64,000 nucleotides of DNA from Jannaschia seosinensis (GTDB taxonomy: Bacteria; Pseudomonadota; Alphaproteobacteria; Rhodobacterales; Rhodobacteraceae), in contig NZ_CYPR01000228.1 in NCBI RefSeq assembly GCF_001408515.1, positions 1 to 64,000 of the forward strand, written 5' to 3'. The notes below the pieces were generated by a model. It made no database searches and had not been told where the DNA came from. It was given only the letters and a program-made list of their open reading frames with translations. Shown here piece by piece: positions 8,624-16,550 of the stretch. How positions within the stretch are numbered: the stretch's first letter is position 1; every line of letters starts with the position of its first letter. The position numbers were made by a program, and so were the translations under genes.

Positions 8624-9088
8624 ATGTTCGCGATTATCGACCGGACGGATCTGCGGCTGATCCGGGTTCTCCATGCCGATGCGCGGCTGTCGGTGACGGC
8701 CTTGGCGGAGCGGATCGGCCTGTCGCCGAACGCCACGGCGGAGCGGATGCGCCGCCTGCAGCGCGAGGGGGTGATCGCGGGGTTCACGCTGCGCCTCGAC
8801 TGGGCGGCGCTCGGGCGGGGGCTGATTGCCTTCGTCGAGGTCAAGCTGGACCGCACCGACGGCGAGGTGTTCGACGCCTTCGCCGCCGCCGTGCGCGACG
8901 TGGCCGGGATCGACGAATGCCACATGGTCGCGGGCGGCTTCGATTACCTGCTCAAGACGCGTCATGCGGATATGGCGGCGTACCGCGCGTTCCTGGCGGA
9001 TGCGCTGGCGACCCTGCCGGGTGTGCGGGAGACGCGGACCTACGTCGTCATGGAGGAGGTCGTGGCGGGCGGGGCCCTGCCCGGCTAG
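8624..9088 (+). CDS. putR: Lrp/AsnC-family transcriptional regulator, probable PutR
   Basis: A 154-residue Lrp/AsnC-type regulator. An N-terminal helix-turn-helix covers about 8-55 (DLRLIRVLHADARLSVTALA, then SPNATAERMRRLQREGVI), followed by an RAM ligand-binding domain at about 65-148 with the family block GGFDYLLKT. Its divergent position next to putA matches the proline-responsive PutR activator of Rhodobacter capsulatus and Agrobacterium. I infer that it senses proline and turns on putA and probably represses itself. The ATG at 8624 has AGGAGA in front of it. Confidence 0.88.
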   Translation: MFAIIDRTDLRLIRVLHADARLSVTALAERIGLSPNATAERMRRLQREGVIAGFTLRLDWAALGRGLIAFVEVKLDRTDGEVFDAFAAAVRDVAGIDECHMVAGGFDYLLKTRHADMAAYRAFLADALATLPGVRETRTYVVMEEVVAGGALPG

Positions 9089-9159
9089 GCCGTGATGCGG
9101 CCATGCGCCGCGCGGTCGTTCGAATGCGTGGCGAATCCGAATCATCGGGAGGGGCCGCG

Positions 9160-9174
9160 TTAAGACCCGCTTAA
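9160..9174. promoter_or_regulatory. CtrA-type binding site upstream of flagellin gene
   Basis: The sequence TTAA-GACCCGC-TTAA matches the full CtrA consensus TTAA-N7-TTAA exactly. It lies 145 bases before the flagellin start. CtrA controls motility genes in Rhodobacteraceae, so control of fliC by CtrA is likely, though not shown here. Confidence 0.65.
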
Positions 9175-9285
9175 GCGCGGATCTCTACCACGATCCGTAC
9201 GCCGAGAATGGCGGATGGGTCGACCGCGCCGCGGCGGCCCGCACAGGACAGAATGTCGTTCTGGCCGCGAAGGCGGTCGTCACAG

Positions 9286-9300
9286 GCCCGCGAAGCGGGC
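9286..9300 (+). promoter_or_regulatory. 5' UTR hairpin of flagellin mRNA
   Basis: A perfect 6-base-pair stem GCCCGC-GAA-GCGGGC sits directly before the ribosome-binding site (AAAGGA at 9307-9312) of the flagellin gene. In Caulobacter, FlbT binds the flagellin mRNA leader; flbT lies just downstream here, so this hairpin is a candidate target. That link is inference. Confidence 0.4.
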
Positions 9301-9318
9301 GCATTCAAAGGAAAAAAC

Positions 9319-10158
9319 ATGTCCAGCATTCTGACCAACAACGGCGCGATGGTCGCGCTCCAGACGCTGCAATCCGTCAACAAGAGCCTCGGCGAAACGC
9401 AATCGCAGATTTCGACCGGTAAATCGGTCGCGTCCGCCAAGGACAATGCCGCCATCTGGGCAATTTCCAAGACCATGGAAACCGACCAGAGTTCGTTCAA
9501 GGTTATTCAGGACGGACTGAACATGGCCGAGGCGACGGTTTCGGTCGGTCTCGCCGGTGCCGAGCAGGTCACTGATATTCTTAGGGAAATGAAGGATCTG
9601 GCTGCGGGCGCCATGAACGACAGTGCAGATTTCGACAAGATCGAAACAGACATTGCGGCAAAAATGAAGCAGATCGAGGCCATTATTGATTCGTCTCAGT
9701 TTAACGGTATAAATCTTCTTGCTGATACTACTGATAGCGCCGCTACATCATATCAGGTGCTCAGTTCTCTTGATCGAGTGGGCGTGGCCGCGCCCGATGC
9801 GAAGACGATTTCAGTTGACTCTCAGATGCTGAAAACTAGCATTGTTAATGGGACACGAGCAACAGTCGATAGCGTCGCCAATGCGGAAACTGCGCTAGGA
9901 CAGATCGAGGGCTTCCTTGATACAGCCATCGCAAGCGCCGCCAAGCTCGGTTCAACCGCGCAGCAACTTTCGGGACAGAGCGACTTTGTCGGTAGGCTGG
10001 CCGATTCGATGAAGTCGGGAATTGGCGCACTGGTCGACGCCGACATGGAGGAGGCCTCGGCCCGCCTTCAGGCCCTGCAGGTGCAGCAGCAGCTCTCCAC
10101 CCAGTCGCTGTCCATCGCCAACCAGGCGCCGCAATCGATCCTGTCGCTCTTCCGCTGA
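9319..10158 (+). CDS. fliC: flagellin
   Basis: The filament subunit, 279 residues, short and close to the length usual in alphaproteobacteria. The conserved N-terminal D0/D1 segment runs MSSILTNNGAMVALQTLQ to about residue 140. The C-terminal D1/D0 segment covers about 195-279 and ends with QLSTQSLSIANQAPQSILSL and LFR. The middle (about residues 115-180) is variable and is encoded by DNA much richer in A and T than its surroundings. The start at 9319 is preceded by AAAGGA. An upstream in-frame ATG at 9208 is not in line with the family. It is followed by a strong hairpin and by flaF and flbT. Confidence 0.96.
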   Translation: MSSILTNNGAMVALQTLQSVNKSLGETQSQISTGKSVASAKDNAAIWAISKTMETDQSSFKVIQDGLNMAEATVSVGLAGAEQVTDILREMKDLAAGAMNDSADFDKIETDIAAKMKQIEAIIDSSQFNGINLLADTTDSAATSYQVLSSLDRVGVAAPDAKTISVDSQMLKTSIVNGTRATVDSVANAETALGQIEGFLDTAIASAAKLGSTAQQLSGQSDFVGRLADSMKSGIGALVDADMEEASARLQALQVQQQLSTQSLSIANQAPQSILSLFR

Positions 10159-10168
10159 CGCGGATCGC

Positions 10169-10195
10169 GCCCGCCCCGGAGGTTTCGGGGCGGGC
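10169..10195 (+). terminator. strong hairpin after flagellin gene
   Basis: A perfect 10-base-pair stem (GCCCGCCCCG / CGGGGCGGGC) with a 7-base loop starts 10 bases after the fliC stop. There is no T-run, so it may act as an attenuator or mRNA stabiliser that sets fliC expression above that of flaF and flbT, instead of as a full terminator. Confidence 0.6.
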
Positions 10196-10283
10196 ATTCG
10201 GACACGGCGCGAAGCGCCCGACCATCGCCGGCCCGCCAAAAGGCGCGTCGCGCGAAGCTCGCCAGAATTGAGAGACCGGATCC

Positions 10284-10655
10284 ATGGGTTACCCCCAACA
10301 CGCGGCCGAAGCCTATGCCGCAATCGACCCCTCCCTGACATCGCCGGGCCGCGCCGAGGCGATGGTTTTCGGCAAGGTGACGCGAAAGCTCGAGGCGGTG
10401 TTCGCCGATGATGACGCCTCTATCGCCTCGCGAAATGCCGCACTGCACGACAATCGCAGGCTCTGGCAGGCGGCGGCCTATGCCTGCGCCTCCGATGACA
10501 ACGCGCTGCCTGACGCGCTCCGCGCCAGCCTCATCAGCCTCGCGGGCTTCGTCGATCGCCATACGAGCCAGGTGTTCGGCGGCACGGCCGATCCGTCCCC
10601 GCTCTTCGAGATCAACCGCCGCGTGGCCGCGGGTCTTTCGGCGGCGGGACGCTGA
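10284..10655 (+). CDS. flaF: flagellar biosynthesis regulator FlaF
   Basis: FlaF (123 residues) is a small cytoplasmic protein that promotes flagellin synthesis or secretion in alphaproteobacteria and acts opposite FlbT. Family features are the N-terminal AAEAYAAI block, the central NRRLWQAA motif at about 57-64 and the FVDRHTSQV segment at about 90. It lies between fliC and flbT in the usual fliC-flaF-flbT order and ends 1 base before the flbT start. Confidence 0.92.
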   Translation: MGYPQHAAEAYAAIDPSLTSPGRAEAMVFGKVTRKLEAVFADDDASIASRNAALHDNRRLWQAAAYACASDDNALPDALRASLISLAGFVDRHTSQVFGGTADPSPLFEINRRVAAGLSAAGR

Positions 10656-10656
10656 C

Positions 10657-11061
10657 ATGGCTGGATTGATGCTCAAGTTCCCCGCCGGCGACCGCATCGT
10701 GGTCAACGGTGCCGTCATCGAAAACGTGGGTCGCGGCGCGAGGCTGCGGTTGCTGACGCCCGACACCCAGTTGCTGCGCCTGCGCGACGCCATCGACCCG
10801 GAGCGCGCGAAGACGCCCGTGGGCCGGCTGTGTCACGCCGTCCAGATGATGCTGATCGGCGAATGGTCCTGCGAGGAGGGGGTGCCTGAAACACTCGCCG
10901 CGCTCGTCCCGCTGCGCGAGGCATTCGTCGCCGGTCCCGACCGGTCCTGCATCGACGAGGTGGCCGGCTATCTGCGTGAAGGGCAGTTCTATCAGGCGCT
11001 GCGGCAGCTCGGCCGCCTTCGCCGGAGGGAGGCGGAGCTCCTGTCTGTCGGGTCGGTATGA
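10657..11061 (+). CDS. flbT: flagellar biosynthesis repressor FlbT
   Basis: FlbT (134 residues) is a post-transcriptional regulator that binds flagellin mRNA and represses its translation in Caulobacter. The N-terminal block LMLKFPAGDRIVVNGAVIEN is the family signature, followed by LLTPDTQLLR and a helical C-terminus. The ATG at 10657 follows the flaF stop directly, which fits translational coupling. Its stop overlaps the start of the DUF1217 gene by four bases. Confidence 0.93.
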   Translation: MAGLMLKFPAGDRIVVNGAVIENVGRGARLRLLTPDTQLLRLRDAIDPERAKTPVGRLCHAVQMMLIGEWSCEEGVPETLAALVPLREAFVAGPDRSCIDEVAGYLREGQFYQALRQLGRLRRREAELLSVGSV

Positions 11062-11843
11062 CATACCAGCCCTTCGTGCCGACCGGTGGCCTGACCGGTT
11101 GGCGCTTTCTCCAACGTACGATCGAGTCGCAGCGGGCCGCCCACGCGGACAGTGCCCAGATCCAGCGTAATCTCGAATACTTCCGCGAGAACATCGGGAA
11201 GATCGAGACAGCGGAGCAACTCGTGGGCGATTTTCGCCTTCTCTCCGTCACGTTGGACGCGTTTGGACTGAGCGCTGATGTCGGCAGCAAGTTCTTCATC
11301 CGCAAGGTGCTTGAGGAAGGCACGGTCGAGGACGACGCGCTTGCGAACCGCCTCTCCGACAAGCGCTACCGCGATCTGTCCCGCGCGTTCGGGTTCGGTG
11401 ACTTCGACACACCTTCCACGAAGCTCGAGGGATTCGCCGACAAGATTGCGGCGCGATATACGGACCGCCGCTTTGAAGCCGATATCGGTCAGACGAGCGA
11501 GACCATGCGCTTGGCGCTGAACGCGGAACGGGACCTTCCCGCCTTGGGCGCCGAGGACAGTTCCAACCGGACGAAGTGGTTTTCGCTCATGGGTACGGCA
11601 CCGCTGCGCAAGGTGATGGAAACAGCGCTCGGGCTGCCTAAGGCGTTCGGCACTTTGCCGATCGACCGTCAGATCGAGACCTTCATGGAGCGGTCCGAGC
11701 GCATATTGGGAACGAGTGACCTGTCCGAAATTGCCGCTCCGGAGAATCTGTCTCGTCTCATCGACCGGTTCACCGTGCTCGACGAAGCCGGTTCGGGAAG
11801 TACCGTTACCTCGCCGGCGCTGGTACTTCTGCGCGGATTCTGA
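11058..11843 (+). CDS. DUF1217-family flagellar-region protein
   Basis: A 261-residue protein of the DUF1217 family, found in flagellar clusters of Rhodobacterales and relatives with no assigned role. It is mostly helical, has no signal peptide or membrane segment, and carries family-like blocks IQRNLEYFRENIGKI, SKFFIRKVLEEGT and LSDKRYRDLSRAFGF. The start overlaps the flbT stop (ATGA). A structural or export-substrate function would fit the genetic position, but this is a guess. It converges on fliI with 16 bases between the stops. Confidence 0.8.
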   Translation: MTYQPFVPTGGLTGWRFLQRTIESQRAAHADSAQIQRNLEYFRENIGKIETAEQLVGDFRLLSVTLDAFGLSADVGSKFFIRKVLEEGTVEDDALANRLSDKRYRDLSRAFGFGDFDTPSTKLEGFADKIAARYTDRRFEADIGQTSETMRLALNAERDLPALGAEDSSNRTKWFSLMGTAPLRKVMETALGLPKAFGTLPIDRQIETFMERSERILGTSDLSEIAAPENLSRLIDRFTVLDEAGSGSTVTSPALVLLRGF

Positions 11844-11859
11844 CGCAGCGGGCGTCCTG

Positions 11860-13197
11860 TCAGGTGCCTGAATAAGGGTTTCCGAGGACGCCGGCGAGGA
11901 GGCGGAAGCTGTCGGAGACGCGGGGCATGCCTGTCGATGTGAACAGACCTTCAATCTTCGGAACCAATGCGATCGCCCGGTCGATCTCGGGGTTCGACCC
12001 GCGTTCGTAGAGGCCGGAGCTGACCATGAGCTCTGCACGGTCGAGCGCCCCAAGCGTCTTCCGGATCTCGGCGATCAGGCGATTTTCCTCCGATGTGGCC
12101 GCATCGGGGAGGGCGCGGGATACCGAGCGCAGGACGTCGATGGCAGGAAAACGACCCGCTTCGGCGATTTCGCGCGACAGGACAACGTGCCCGTCAAGTT
12201 GTCCGCGGACGATATCGGCAACGGGTTCTTCCATGTCCGATCCGGCGACGAGAACCGAGTAGATTGCGGTGATGTCTCCCTGCGCGCCCGTACCCGGCCC
12301 GGCACGCTCACAAAGCGAAGCGAGAAGCGGCGTCAGGCTTGGAGGATGGCCCCGAAGACTGGCCTCCTCGCCGGCGGCGGCGGCAACCTCCCGGTGTGCT
12401 TCGGCCAAGCGAGTGACGCTGTCGCAAAGCAGGAGGACTCGCTTACTCTTGTCGCGGAAATGTTCCGCCACCGTCTGGGCGGCGAAGGCGCAACGCCTGC
12501 GTGTGTTCGCCGGCGCGTCCGAGGTTGCGGCAACGACGATTGTCCGGGCCATCCCTTCGGGCCCCAAAACCTTTGCGACGAAGTCGGAAACCTCCCGCCC
12601 TCGTTCGCCTACGAGCGCCAAGACACAGATATCCGCCTCCATCCCCCGCGCCAACGCGCCAAGAAGCGTCGATTTACCGACGCCGGATCCGGCGAAGAGG
12701 CCGACGCGCTGACCTGCCACGATCGGCAGCATCGTATCGAGGACGGCAAAGCCGGTCGTCATCCGCGGTCCCATGCCCCGCCGGTTGGTTGGCGAGGGTG
12801 GCTCCGCACGGAGCGCGCGGGGCATGCCGGCGTGAAGCGGGCGGCCGTCGAGCGGATTTCCGAACGGATCGACGACGCGCCCGACCCAGCTGTCGTCCGG
12901 CGCGATCGAGGGAGGACCCGCGGGACGCACCGCCAGACCGATCCGAAGCCCGTCGGTCGCGCCGAAGGGGGTCGCCCAAAGCATGTCACGTTCGATGCGC
13001 GTAACCTCGGACCGCCTGGTGACTCCGTCTGGATCCTCGTGGGCGAGTTCGTCCCCGAGGCAGGCGTGATCGGAAAGGCCCTCGACGGCAAACCCCTGCG
13101 CATCGAGACGTATGACGCGGCCAACCTGATAGGCGCGCCGGATCCCGGCCACCCGTCGCCGCAGCGTTTCGATCGGGTCGGTGGTCGTGTCGGACAT
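11860..13197 (-). CDS. fliI: flagellar export ATPase FliI
   Basis: The ATPase that energises the flagellar type III export gate (445 residues). It is homologous to the F1 beta subunit. An N-terminal beta-barrel domain runs to about 95, Walker A GSGVGKST is at 170-177, the RMTTGFAVLDTMLPI block at about 145-160, and the export-ATPase motif GERGREVSDFV at about 198-208. The usual partner fliH is in the fliF operon about 15 kb to the right. The gene is alone on this strand and faces away from flgB across an 83-base gap. Confidence 0.95.
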   Translation of the reverse strand: MSDTTTDPIETLRRRVAGIRRAYQVGRVIRLDAQGFAVEGLSDHACLGDELAHEDPDGVTRRSEVTRIERDMLWATPFGATDGLRIGLAVRPAGPPSIAPDDSWVGRVVDPFGNPLDGRPLHAGMPRALRAEPPSPTNRRGMGPRMTTGFAVLDTMLPIVAGQRVGLFAGSGVGKSTLLGALARGMEADICVLALVGERGREVSDFVAKVLGPEGMARTIVVAATSDAPANTRRRCAFAAQTVAEHFRDKSKRVLLLCDSVTRLAEAHREVAAAAGEEASLRGHPPSLTPLLASLCERAGPGTGAQGDITAIYSVLVAGSDMEEPVADIVRGQLDGHVVLSREIAEAGRFPAIDVLRSVSRALPDAATSEENRLIAEIRKTLGALDRAELMVSSGLYERGSNPEIDRAIALVPKIEGLFTSTGMPRVSDSFRLLAGVLGNPYSGT

Positions 13198-13280
13198 GGC
13201 GTTTCTCTCCCTCGGACGAAACGAAATCTAAAGGAATCACCCTTAAGGCTTTGTTGCACGGACGACGAAGGAGTTGGCCA

Positions 13281-13649
13281 GTGAATCAGATGCCCGAGAT
13301 CATGTCCCTTGCCGCCGGCGCTGCGCGCCATGCGGCTCAGCGGCAGGCCACGCTGGCCACCAATGTCGCCAATGCCGATACACCGGGCTTCAAGGCCCGG
13401 GACCTTGCGGCCTTCGACCCAGATGATGGATTTGCGTTGCGGCGGACGCATGCCGCACATTTCGGAGTAGGATCGACGCAACTTCAAGCGGCGGTTCTGC
13501 GCGATCTGCCGGCCGATCCGAACGGCAACAGCGTCGATCTGGAGGATCAGGTCCTGCGCGGTATCGAGGCCGCACGCCGGCACGACCGTGCCATTACCGT
13601 GTATCGCAACGCGCTCGACCTGATGCGCGCAAGCCTCGGTCGGAGGTAG
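13281..13649 (+). CDS. flgB: flagellar basal-body rod protein FlgB
   Basis: Proximal rod subunit (122 residues), exported through the flagellar gate. The rod-protein motif ATLATNVANADTPGFKARDL at about 25-45 is clear. The GTG at 13281 is chosen because GAAGGAG stands 7 to 8 bases before it, and the upstream in-frame TTG at 13251 has no such site. It opens the block flgB-flgC-fliE-fliQ-flgF-flgG-flgA-flgH. Confidence 0.93.
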   Translation: MNQMPEIMSLAAGAARHAAQRQATLATNVANADTPGFKARDLAAFDPDDGFALRRTHAAHFGVGSTQLQAAVLRDLPADPNGNSVDLEDQVLRGIEAARRHDRAITVYRNALDLMRASLGRR

Positions 13650-13651
13650 CG

Positions 13652-14044
13652 ATGACGGAATTCTCGAATGCGCTTTCCGTCCTGTCATCCGGCATGCGCG
13701 GTCAGGGGCAGCGACTGCGCCACATTGCGGAGAATGTCGCCAACGCCGACACGCCTGGTTACCGGCGCAAGACGATAACCTTCCGCGAGACGGTCGAAGA
13801 CGGACGTCGCAGCGGCGCGATCGAAGCCAGCCCGGTGCAACTCAAGAAAGGCGAGCTTCCGCGAATTCACGATCCATCGCATCCGATGGCCGATGCGCAG
13901 GGTTATCACGACGGTTCCAACGTGGAACTCGTCACCGAAATGGCGGACGCGCGCGAGGCGCAGCGCAGCTACGAGGCGAACCTGAAGATGTTCGAGCAGG
14001 TCCGGCGCATGTCGGCGGAGCTTTTCGACGTGCTCAAGCGATAA
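13652..14044 (+). CDS. flgC: flagellar basal-body rod protein FlgC
   Basis: Rod subunit of 130 residues. The N-terminus has the rod motif HIAENVANADTPGYRRKTIT, and the C-terminus has the conserved helix AREAQRSYEANLKMFEQVRR ahead of the end. It starts 2 bases after the flgB stop. It assembles between FlgB and FlgF/FlgG in the rod. Confidence 0.95.
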   Translation: MTEFSNALSVLSSGMRGQGQRLRHIAENVANADTPGYRRKTITFRETVEDGRRSGAIEASPVQLKKGELPRIHDPSHPMADAQGYHDGSNVELVTEMADAREAQRSYEANLKMFEQVRRMSAELFDVLKR

Positions 14045-14077
14045 CGTAAAGATCCACTTCAAAATCAGGAGACCAGA

Positions 14078-14335
14078 ATGGTTCTCAACCCAATTCTCGC
14101 TGGAGCGGGCTCAACGCCCGTGCCTCGATCGAACTCGGCCGTCGAGGCGATGGCTGGCTTTGCCGACATGCTGCGCAACGCGGAGACGCAGTCGCAGGAG
14201 GCCATCACCGGGAGCGCCGATCCCCATGCTTTGGTAACGGCGATCGCGGAAAGCAAGCTCGCCGTCGATACCGTCGTCACCGTCCGTGACCGGGTCGTCG
14301 AGGCCTATCAGGAAATCCTGCGAATGCAGGTCTGA
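14078..14335 (+). CDS. fliE: flagellar hook-basal body complex protein FliE
   Basis: FliE (85 residues) is the adaptor between the MS ring and the rod. The C-terminal helix ending RDRVVEAYQEILRMQV is the family signature. The start ATG at 14078 is preceded by AGGAGA. The gene follows flgC after 33 bases and precedes fliQ by 5. Confidence 0.93.
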   Translation: MVLNPILAGAGSTPVPRSNSAVEAMAGFADMLRNAETQSQEAITGSADPHALVTAIAESKLAVDTVVTVRDRVVEAYQEILRMQV

Positions 14336-14340
14336 TCCCG

Positions 14341-14607
14341 ATGGCCGACCTCGTCTTTTTTGACACGCTGCGGCAGGGGTTGTGGATCTCGGTCCTCATC
14401 TCGGCACCGATCCTGGGCGTGGCCCTGATCGTCGGTTTGGCGATCGGCCTCTTTCAGGCGCTGACATCGGTGCAGGAGATGACCCTGACCTTCGTCCCGA
14501 AGATGGCGGCGATTCTCGGCGTCTTCTGGGCATCGATGAGCTTCATGACCCTGACGCTCGGCCGCTACTTCACCGACACGATCGTTCCAATCATTCAGGG
14601 ATTCTGA
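14341..14607 (+). CDS. fliQ: flagellar export gate protein FliQ
   Basis: Small export-gate membrane protein of 88 residues with two helices (about 14-37 and 50-72). The block IVGLAIGLFQALTSVQEMTL with TFVPK after it is the family signature. Together with FliP (28882), FliR (19159), FlhA and FlhB it makes the export gate; FliO was not found here. Confidence 0.96.
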   Translation: MADLVFFDTLRQGLWISVLISAPILGVALIVGLAIGLFQALTSVQEMTLTFVPKMAAILGVFWASMSFMTLTLGRYFTDTIVPIIQGF

Positions 14608-14610
14608 GCC

Positions 14611-15324
14611 ATGACCGATGGAGTTTATCCCACCCTCGGCCGGCAGACCGGCCTGCTGCGCGAGATGGACACGATTGCCCAGAACATCGCCAATGCGAAT
14701 ACGACCGGATATCGTGCGGAAGGCCTGATCTTCTCCGAGTTTGTCGTCGGGGGATCCCGCGGTGCGCCTTCCGTGTCTTTTGCCCATGCAAACGGCCACA
14801 GCACAAACCTCAATCAAGGCGGAATGGAGCGGACCGGAGGCACGTTCGACCTCGCGATCGAGGGTGAAGGCTTCTTCCAGATCGAGATCGCGGGCGAGCC
14901 CCATCTGACTCGTGCGGGTGCGTTTGTGGCGGGCCCCGACGGGGGGCTTCAGACGCCCGAAGGTCATACCGTTCTGGATGAGGGCGGCGCACCGCTCTTC
15001 GTTCCGATCGACGCGGAGGCGATCAACGTAGCCCCCGACGGGACGGTTTCGGCGAACGGTCAGCCCGTCGCGCGGATGGGTATCGTCATGCCGTTGGATC
15101 CTGGGGCGATGACCCGTGTTGCCGGTACGGCCTTTGCCGCAGACGAGGTGGCACCGGTGGAGGAACCTAGGGTTCTTCAGGGCTTTCTGGAGGCGTCCAA
15201 CGTGGATCCCGTGACGGAGATCGCGCGGATGGTTCGCGTGCAGCGGGCTTACGAGATGGGCCAGGGATTCATGGATCGAGAACACGAGCGGATGCAATCC
15301 ATGCTCCGTCTTATGGACAGGTGA
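14611..15324 (+). CDS. flgF: flagellar basal-body rod protein FlgF
   Basis: Proximal rod protein of 237 residues. The N-terminus has the rod motif IAQNIANANTTGYRAEGLIF, and the centre has the FlgE/F/G domain with DLAIEGEGFFQIE and TRAGAF. The C-terminal helix EIARMVRVQRAYEMGQGFMD closes the protein. It lies directly before flgG, in the common flgF-flgG order. Confidence 0.94.
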   Translation: MTDGVYPTLGRQTGLLREMDTIAQNIANANTTGYRAEGLIFSEFVVGGSRGAPSVSFAHANGHSTNLNQGGMERTGGTFDLAIEGEGFFQIEIAGEPHLTRAGAFVAGPDGGLQTPEGHTVLDEGGAPLFVPIDAEAINVAPDGTVSANGQPVARMGIVMPLDPGAMTRVAGTAFAADEVAPVEEPRVLQGFLEASNVDPVTEIARMVRVQRAYEMGQGFMDREHERMQSMLRLMDR

Positions 15325-15337
15325 GGAGACGCAGGAC

Positions 15338-16123
15338 ATGCGTGCACTAAGTATCGCCGCGACCGGAATGGCCGCACAGCAGACGCGGGTGGAGGTCATT
15401 TCCAACAACCTCGCGAACATGAACACGACCGGCTATAATGCCCGCCGGGCCGAGTTCGCCGATCTGCATTACCAGCAGGTCACGCGGGCCGGCGCGATCA
15501 ACTCCGCCACCGGCGCGATCGTGCCCGCGGGTGTCCAGCTCGGGCTTGGCGTGCGGCCGACGGCGGTGACGATGGAGGTCGCGCAGGGCGCGCTCAGCCA
15601 GAGCGGCGGCGATCTCGATGTCGCCATTCAGGGGCGCGGTTACATCGAAGTCACGTTGCCGTCCGGCAACTCGGCCTACACCCGCGACGGCGCGCTGAAG
15701 CGGACGGGCGACGGTCTTCTGGTGACGTCGGACGGGCACCCGGTCGTTCCGGACATCACGATTCCCGATGACACGCAGTCCATCACGATCAACCCCGAGG
15801 GCGAGGTCTATGCGGATTTCGCCGACAGGGTGGAGCCGGAGCTTCTGGGGCAACTGACGCTTGTCGGTTTTACCAACGAGAAAGGGCTCGAGGCGCTTGG
15901 CTCGAATCTCTATGCGGAAACCGGAGCGTCCGGGGCTCCCTTCGTGGGCTTCGCCGGTGAGGACGGGCTGGGCTTCTTTCGGCAAGGTTACCTCGAGGAC
16001 AGTTCGGTCGACTCGGTCCGTGAAATTACCGATCTCATCGAAGCACAACGCGGCTATGAGATGAACGCGAAGGTCATCACCGCGGCGGATCAGATGATGT
16101 CGGCGACGACACAGATCCGATGA
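15338..16123 (+). CDS. flgG: flagellar basal-body distal rod protein FlgG
   Basis: Distal rod subunit, 261 residues, the usual length. It begins MRALSIAATGMAAQQTRVEV, followed by ISNNLANMNTTGYNARRAEF, and has DVAIQGRGYIEVTL and SAYTRDGALK in the central domain. It ends VREITDLIEAQRGYEMNAKV and ITAADQMMSATTQIR, all typical. AGGAG lies before the start. Its stop overlaps the flgA start (ATGA). Confidence 0.97.
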   Translation: MRALSIAATGMAAQQTRVEVISNNLANMNTTGYNARRAEFADLHYQQVTRAGAINSATGAIVPAGVQLGLGVRPTAVTMEVAQGALSQSGGDLDVAIQGRGYIEVTLPSGNSAYTRDGALKRTGDGLLVTSDGHPVVPDITIPDDTQSITINPEGEVYADFADRVEPELLGQLTLVGFTNEKGLEALGSNLYAETGASGAPFVGFAGEDGLGFFRQGYLEDSSVDSVREITDLIEAQRGYEMNAKVITAADQMMSATTQIR

Positions 16124-16539
16124 TCCGGCTGCTTCTCTTCGCGGCCCTGATCGGGACGGCTTCGACTTCGGCCGCGGAGACGGTGACGGTGCTTCACCCG
16201 GTGCGAGCGGGGATGTCGCTCGATTCCGGCGATCTCGGCTTCCTCGATCAGGACGCCGCCGACGCCTTCGCCGACCCTCGCGACGTGATCGGGCTCGAGG
16301 CACGGGTAAACCTGTTTCCCGGCCGCCCGATCCGAACGCGCGATGTGGGGCTTCCGACGGTCGTCACACGCAATGCTGTCGTTCCCCTTGTCTATCGGCG
16401 CGCCGGCTTGACGATCACGCTCGAGGGCCGGGCCCTCCAACGCGCTGGCGAGGGTGAACCGGTCCGCGTGATGAATCTATCCTCTCGAAACACCGTGACC
16501 GGGATCGCCACGGCGGCCGGCGCGGTCGTCGTCAACTGA
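16120..16539 (+). CDS. flgA: flagellar P-ring chaperone FlgA
   Basis: Periplasmic chaperone needed for P-ring assembly (139 residues, shorter than the enterobacterial protein but normal for this group). A signal peptide covers about 1-19 (MIRLLLFAALIGTASTSAA). The SAF-domain part follows, with LFPGRPIRTRDV and a C-terminal VRVMNLSSRNTVTGIATA stretch. The P-ring subunit FlgI itself is not in this window. Confidence 0.9.
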   Translation: MIRLLLFAALIGTASTSAAETVTVLHPVRAGMSLDSGDLGFLDQDAADAFADPRDVIGLEARVNLFPGRPIRTRDVGLPTVVTRNAVVPLVYRRAGLTITLEGRALQRAGEGEPVRVMNLSSRNTVTGIATAAGAVVVN

Positions 16540-16550
16540 TCGGAGCCTTC

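Noticed and set aside
13228-13257. CtrA full site in the fliI-flgB gap
   Set aside because: The two TTAA/CTAA-like halves are 11 bases apart, and TTAA-N7-TTGC has two mismatches in one half, so only a weak half-site can be claimed.
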